From an uncultured Prevotellaceae bacterium (GTDB lineage: Bacteria > Bacteroidota > Bacteroidia > Bacteroidales > Muribaculaceae): a stretch of DNA of 8,183 nt. Made by a program: the position numbers and the translations under genes. Every line of letters begins with the position of its first letter. Position 1 is the first letter of the stretch. Of this stretch, positions 4,420 to 8,183 are shown piece after piece. The notes beneath the pieces are model-generated. The model worked only from the letters and a program-made list of their open reading frames with translations, was not told where the DNA came from and did no database searches. The DNA lies in contig CAMGFF010000085.1 in the NCBI GenBank assembly GCA_946055125.1, positions 1 to 8,183 of the forward strand. The letters run 5' to 3'.

Positions 4420-7400
4420 ATGGGATTTACTGATTTTATAAAATCACTGTTTGGCGACAAGTCTCGCCGCGACCTCAAGTCGATTATGCCCATAGTCGAC
4501 AAAATCAAGGCCGTGTACCCTGAGATTGAGAAGCTGACCAACGATGAGTTGCGTGCCCGCATCGACGACGTGCGCAACACCCTCAAGGAGAGCGTGGCTC
4601 CGCAGCGCGAGAAAATCGCCGAGTTGAAACAGCACGTAGAAACCCTCGACTATGAGGAGCGTGAACCGGTGTGGGAAAAAATTGACAAGCTCGAAAAAGA
4701 GGTGCTCGAGGTGCTCGAGGTGAAGCTCGACGAGGTGCTGCCCGTGGTTTTCGCCGTGGTGAAGGACACCGCCCGCCGCTTCGCCCAGAATGAGCGCATC
4801 GAGGTCACCGCAACTCAATTCGACCGCGACCTCGCCGCCGCCGGAAAAGACTTCGTGGAAATCGACGGCGACAAGGCTATATATCACAACCACTGGATTG
4901 CCGGCGGCAACGAAGTGACATGGGACATGATTCACTACGATGTGCAGCTCATTGGCGGTATCGTGCTCCACAAGGGCAAAATCGCCGAGATGGCCACCGG
5001 TGAGGGTAAGACTCTCGTGGCCACGCTCCCGGTGTTCCTCAACGCCCTCACCGGCAACGGCGTGCATGTGGTGACGGTGAACGACTACCTCGCCAAGCGC
5101 GACTCGGAGTGGATGGGCCCGCTCTACATGTTCCACGGAATCTCGGTTGACTGCATCGACAAGACACAGCCCAACACCCCGCAGCGCCGCGCCGCATATA
5201 ACTGCGACATCACTTTCGGCACCAACAACGAGTTTGGCTTCGACTACCTGCGCGACAACATGGCCACCACCCCCGAGGAGCTGGTGCAGCGCAAGCACAA
5301 CTATGCCATCGTCGACGAGGTCGACTCGGTGCTTATCGACGACGCCCGCACGCCGCTCATCATCTCGGGTCCCGTGCCTAAGGGCGAGGACCAGATGTTC
5401 ATGGACTACAAGAACAACGTTGAGCGCGTGGTCAACGCCCAGCGCAAGCTCGTCACCGAGCTGCTCGCACAGGCCAAGACTCTCATGGCAAGCGATGACC
5501 AGGAGAAGGTGAAGGAAGGCTCCCTGCTCCTCTACCGCGCTTTCAAGGGTCTGCCCAAGAACAGCGCCCTCATCAAGTTCCTGAGCCAGGAAGGCATAAA
5601 GCCCGCAATGCTCAAGACCGAGGCCTACTACATGCAGGACAACAGCCGCGAGATGCACATCGTCACTGACCCGCTCTACTTCGTCATCGACGAGAAGAAC
5701 AACAGCGTGCAGCTCACCGACAAGGGTATCGACGTGCTCACCGGCACCACCAGCGACGCCACATTCTTCGTGCTCCCCGACATCGCCTCTGAGCTGTCGG
5801 CCGTGGAGAACGAGAAAATCACCGACGAGGAGAAGCTCGCCAAGAAGGACGCCCTCATGCAGAACTACTCAATCAAGGCCGAGCGCGTGCACACCGTGAA
5901 CCAGCTCCTCAAGGCCTACACCATGTTCCAGCGCGACGTGGAATATGTGGTAACAGAGGACGGAAAGGTGAAAATCGTCGACGAGCAGACGGGCCGCATC
6001 ATGGAGGGCCGCCGCTACAGCGACGGTCTGCACCAGGCAATCGAGGCCAAGGAGGGCGTGAAGGTGGAGGCTGCCACACAGACATTCGCCACCATCACCC
6101 TGCAGAACTACTTCCGCATGTATCACAAGCTCGCCGGCATGACAGGTACGGCCGAGACCGAGGCAGGCGAGTTCTGGGACATCTATAAGCTCGACGTGGT
6201 GACCATCCCCACCAATAAGCCTGTGGCCCGCGTGGATATGGACGACCGCGTGTACAAGACCAAAAAGGAGAAATACAACGCCGTGATTGAGGAAATCGAG
6301 GAGATGGTGAAGCAAGGCCGCCCGGTGCTCGTGGGAACCACCTCGGTGGAAATCTCGGAGCTCCTGAGCCGCATGCTCACCATGCGCCGCATTCCTCACA
6401 ATGTGCTCAATGCCAAGCTGCACCAGCGCGAGGCCGAAATCGTGGCACAGGCCGGCCGCAAGGGCGTGGTGACCATAGCCACCAACATGGCGGGCCGTGG
6501 TACCGACATCAAGCTCACCCCCGAGGTGAAGGAAGCCGGCGGCCTTGCCATCATAGGCACCGAGCGCCACGAGTCGCGCCGTGTGGACCGCCAGCTGCGT
6601 GGCCGTGCCGGCCGCCAGGGCGACCCGGGCTCGTCGGTGTTCTATGTGTCGTTTGAGGACACGGTGATGCGCCTCTTCGCCTCCGACCGCGTGGTGAAAA
6701 TGCTCGACCGCCTCGGCTTGAAGGACGGTGAGCGAATTGAGGCCCCCATGGTGACACGCTCCATTGAGAACGCACAGAAGCGCGTGGAGGAGAACAACTT
6801 CGGCATTCGCAAGCACCTGCTCGAATACGACGACGTGATGAACGCCCAGCGCAACGTGATCTACACCCGCCGCCACCACGCCCTCATGGGCGAGCGCATA
6901 GGCATCGACATAATGAACATGCTCTACGACAGCGTGGAGGACATGGTCGACAGCTTCGGCGCCCCCGAGGACTACCAGGAGTTCCGCATGAAGGTCTTCA
7001 CCGTGTTTGCAATCGACATGCCCTTCACCGAGACCGAGTATCGCAGCCTCGACCGCAAGGACATGATCGACAGCCTCTACCGCGCCGCCGTGGCAGCCCT
7101 GCGCCGCAAGGGCGAGCGCATGGCCGAGGTGGCACTGCCAGTGTTCCGCAGCATCGTGGAGCAGCACGGCGCCAAGGGAATGGTGCGCGTGCCTATCACC
7201 GACGGCAAGCGAGTGTTTGGCATCACGGTAGATGTGGAGGAAAGCATCAATACTGAGTGCAAGAACATCGCCAAGGCATGGCAGAAGGCAATTCTGCTCA
7301 TGTCGATCGACGAGTCGTGGAAAGAGCACCTGCGCGAGCTCGACCAGCTGCGCCAGTCGGTGCAGAACGCCAGCTACGAGCAGAAGGATCCCCTCTTGAT

Positions 7401-7803
7401 CTACAAGCTCGAGTCGTTCAACCTCTTCAAGACGATGCTCAGCACCATGAACAACAAGGCCATTGCGATGCTCATGCGCGGCCAGATTCCCGTGCAGCCC
7501 GCCGAGCAGCAGCAACAGGCTCAGCAGCCCGCCGCACAACAGCAGCAGCCCACCCAGCAGCCGCGCCCGCAGCAGCCACAGGTGAGCCAGGCCCGCGAGA
7601 TGCCGCGCCGCCCGCAGCAGCAGTACACCGAGAGCCGCGAGAGCTATCCCGGAGCCGCCGAGCAGCGAGCAGCAATGCAGGGCAGCCACCAGCAGCGCCG
7701 CCCCACGCAGCCACTGCGCGTAGGCCCGAAGGTGGGACGCAATGACCCCTGCCCCTGCGGCAGCGGCAAGAAATTCAAGGATTGCCATGGCAAGAACGCC
7801 TAA
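4420..7803 (+). CDS. secA: Preprotein translocase ATPase SecA
   Basis: A complete 1127-residue SecA, the ATPase that pushes unfolded preproteins through SecYEG. It is longer than E. coli SecA (901), as in other Bacteroidetes. The N-terminal segment VDKIKAVYPEIEKLTNDELR is standard. It is followed by a charged, helical insertion (~57-110). The nucleotide-binding domain has Walker A MATGEGKT (191-198, K197) and DEAD-type box VDEVDS (298-303). The preprotein-binding domain leads to VDEQTGR (520-526) and MTGTAETE (574-581). The second helicase half has TNMAGRGTDI (688-697) and the arginine-finger motif QLRGRAGRQG (725-734). The scaffold/wing domains end near residue 1020 (SMNNKAI-like helix). A Gln/Pro/Ala-rich linker (~1026-1105) then joins a zinc-binding tail with C1111, C1113, C1122 and H1123, used for SecB/ribosome/lipid contact in other species. 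The ATG at 4420 gives the MGF start usual for the group and follows an A-rich leader without Shine-Dalgarno. The gene appears to be transcribed alone, from the promoter at 4305 to the terminator at 7826. Confidence 0.98.
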   Translation: MGFTDFIKSLFGDKSRRDLKSIMPIVDKIKAVYPEIEKLTNDELRARIDDVRNTLKESVAPQREKIAELKQHVETLDYEEREPVWEKIDKLEKEVLEVLEVKLDEVLPVVFAVVKDTARRFAQNERIEVTATQFDRDLAAAGKDFVEIDGDKAIYHNHWIAGGNEVTWDMIHYDVQLIGGIVLHKGKIAEMATGEGKTLVATLPVFLNALTGNGVHVVTVNDYLAKRDSEWMGPLYMFHGISVDCIDKTQPNTPQRRAAYNCDITFGTNNEFGFDYLRDNMATTPEELVQRKHNYAIVDEVDSVLIDDARTPLIISGPVPKGEDQMFMDYKNNVERVVNAQRKLVTELLAQAKTLMASDDQEKVKEGSLLLYRAFKGLPKNSALIKFLSQEGIKPAMLKTEAYYMQDNSREMHIVTDPLYFVIDEKNNSVQLTDKGIDVLTGTTSDATFFVLPDIASELSAVENEKITDEEKLAKKDALMQNYSIKAERVHTVNQLLKAYTMFQRDVEYVVTEDGKVKIVDEQTGRIMEGRRYSDGLHQAIEAKEGVKVEAATQTFATITLQNYFRMYHKLAGMTGTAETEAGEFWDIYKLDVVTIPTNKPVARVDMDDRVYKTKKEKYNAVIEEIEEMVKQGRPVLVGTTSVEISELLSRMLTMRRIPHNVLNAKLHQREAEIVAQAGRKGVVTIATNMAGRGTDIKLTPEVKEAGGLAIIGTERHESRRVDRQLRGRAGRQGDPGSSVFYVSFEDTVMRLFASDRVVKMLDRLGLKDGERIEAPMVTRSIENAQKRVEENNFGIRKHLLEYDDVMNAQRNVIYTRRHHALMGERIGIDIMNMLYDSVEDMVDSFGAPEDYQEFRMKVFTVFAIDMPFTETEYRSLDRKDMIDSLYRAAVAALRRKGERMAEVALPVFRSIVEQHGAKGMVRVPITDGKRVFGITVDVEESINTECKNIAKAWQKAILLMSIDESWKEHLRELDQLRQSVQNASYEQKDPLLIYKLESFNLFKTMLSTMNNKAIAMLMRGQIPVQPAEQQQQAQQPAAQQQQPTQQPRPQQPQVSQAREMPRRPQQQYTESRESYPGAAEQRAAMQGSHQQRRPTQPLRVGPKVGRNDPCPCGSGKKFKDCHGKNA
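7497..7735 (+). repeat. Gln-rich low-complexity linker in secA
   Basis: About 80 codons dominated by CAG/CAA (Gln), with GCC/GCA (Ala), CCC/CCG (Pro) and CGC (Arg), encoding the flexible tether between the SecA core and its zinc tail. Several short runs of CAG are present, so length variation between strains by slippage is plausible. Confidence 0.75.
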
Positions 7804-7825
7804 AGCATAACCCCAAAAGAGGAAC

Positions 7826-7858
7826 CGAGGGGGAGCATCGTGGTGCTGCTCCCCCTCG
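7826..7858 (+). terminator. Terminator hairpin of secA
   Basis: CGAGGGGGAGCA (7826-7837) pairs perfectly with TGCTCCCCCTCG (7847-7858): a 12-bp GC-rich stem with a 9-base loop, beginning 23 bases after the secA stop. The downstream tail is CCTTTCCCTTCC rather than a pure T-run, so it is a strong hairpin with a weak U-tract. Its position at the change from GC-rich to AT-rich DNA fits the end of a transcription unit. Confidence 0.8.
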
Positions 7859-7890
7859 CCTTTCCCTTCCACCTCACTCGCCATAATTCT

Positions 7891-7922
7891 GCCAAAATCA
7901 CTACTTTCACCTTGATTTTAGC
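7891..7922. other. Imperfect inverted repeat in the AT-rich region after secA
   Basis: AAAATCA (7894-7900) and TGATTTT (7913-7919) are complementary around a 12-base loop. Outer GC/GC pairs (7891-7892 with 7921-7922) extend the stem past one C-A mismatch. It lies downstream of the secA terminator and also just past the 3' end of the minus-strand ORF at 7948, so it could be a weak terminator for either strand. It could equally be chance in AT-rich DNA. Nothing else recognisable is seen between 7859 and 7947. Confidence 0.3.
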
Positions 7923-7947
7923 ATTTTCTATAATAGCAATCTTTGTT

Positions 7948-8136
7948 TTATTTGATGAGTTCTACAGTCCATCCCATGCTAAGTGAGGTGCTTATTTTAT
8001 CAAGCATTTTCTTTTTATCTTTAGTGTTGCCGTGCGTTAACACATAAAGTCCAGGTTCCACTTCCTGCTGAGCATGGCCGTACTTATTGTCCTTAGATGT
8101 AGAAACAATATTGATTCTACAAAAACGAATAACCAT
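7948..8136 (-). CDS. Small hypothetical protein (doubtful ORF)
   Basis: A 62-codon minus-strand ORF starting at the ATG at 8136 and ending with TAA at 7948-7950. I do not recognise the product. It has no signal peptide or membrane segment. The middle is glycine/valine/tyrosine-containing (EPGLYVLTHG) and the C-terminus is a Lys-rich, probably helical segment (KDKKKMLDKI) followed by GWTVELIK. In-frame stop TGA at 8149-8151 lies just upstream, so it is not the continuation of a longer frame, though it could be the end of a decayed or frameshifted gene. The region is much richer in A and T than the rest of the window, and the ORF is not a shadow of a plus-strand gene. No promoter match is visible in the 47 bases left upstream. 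It may be a real small gene, a remnant, or a random ORF in intergenic DNA. Confidence 0.35.
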   Translation of the reverse strand: MVIRFCRINIVSTSKDNKYGHAQQEVEPGLYVLTHGNTKDKKKMLDKISTSLSMGWTVELIK

Positions 8137-8183
8137 ACAGCCTGCATCTCATACCGAGGGTTGAGTCGATTACAGATGAGAGC

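Noticed and set aside
4444..5658. A 404-codon minus-strand open frame opposite the 5' half of secA.
   Set aside because: Same shadow effect: low-information His/Val/Leu-rich translation with no recognisable motif.
7497..7735. The Gln-codon-rich run as a CRISPR-like or minisatellite array.
   Set aside because: There are no regular repeat/spacer units; it is in-frame coding low complexity within the SecA linker.
5869..7884. A 671-codon open frame on the minus strand opposite secA.
   Set aside because: It is a mirror of secA caused by GC-rich codon bias. Its translation is dominated by His, Ala, Leu and Gly with no domain, while the plus strand encodes an unmistakable SecA.
8141..8183. A stretch resembling part of a tRNA (GGTTGAGTC with flanking complementary TCTCAT/ATGAGA).
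   Set aside because: The T-loop lacks the TTC consensus, no T-stem or acceptor stem can be formed, and the 6-bp complementarity is short for AT-rich DNA.

Overview
This window reads as chromosomal core DNA from a member of the Bacteroidales. The coding regions are GC-rich, which would suit a Muribaculaceae-type gut organism, but the family assignment is inference. Four things support Bacteroidales. The secA upstream region has a TTTG / TAnnTTTG promoter. Shine-Dalgarno sequences are absent and start codons are preceded by A/T-rich leaders. SecA is very long and has a Gln-rich linker before a zinc-binding tail. An Lnb/DUF4105-type protein and a divergent PafA-like protein are also present, both typical of this order.

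Layout, left to right, all on the plus strand up to 7803: the 3' end of an argD-type aminotransferase (1-194); proC, the last enzyme of proline synthesis (225-1028); a short ssb without the usual acidic tail (1094-1432); a periplasmic plus five-helix membrane protein of the Lnb (DUF4105) family, the Bacteroides lipoprotein N-acyltransferase family (1450-2649); a secreted alkaline-phosphatase-superfamily protein whose visible metal-ligand motifs are degraded (2646-4250, overlapping the previous gene by ATGA); and, after a 169-base gap with a promoter and a 5'-leader hairpin, secA (4420-7803) followed by a strong terminator-like hairpin (7826-7858). The remaining ~380 bases are AT-rich and hold only a doubtful 62-codon minus-strand ORF (7948-8136).

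By function, argD and proC belong to arginine/ornithine and proline synthesis and probably end an amino-acid gene cluster. ssb, lnb and the phosphatase-like gene are tightly spaced and may be co-transcribed. The lnb product, the phosphatase-like protein and SecA share an envelope/secretion theme: SecA drives export, Lnb is expected to finish lipoprotein maturation, and the phosphatase-like protein is predicted to be exported.

No mobile element, CRISPR array, rRNA or tRNA is visible. The points most worth a second look are the phosphatase-like protein that looks catalytically dead and is translationally coupled to the lnb homologue, the heptamer repeats that contain the stop codons of argD and proC, the tail-less SSB, and the structured secA leader.
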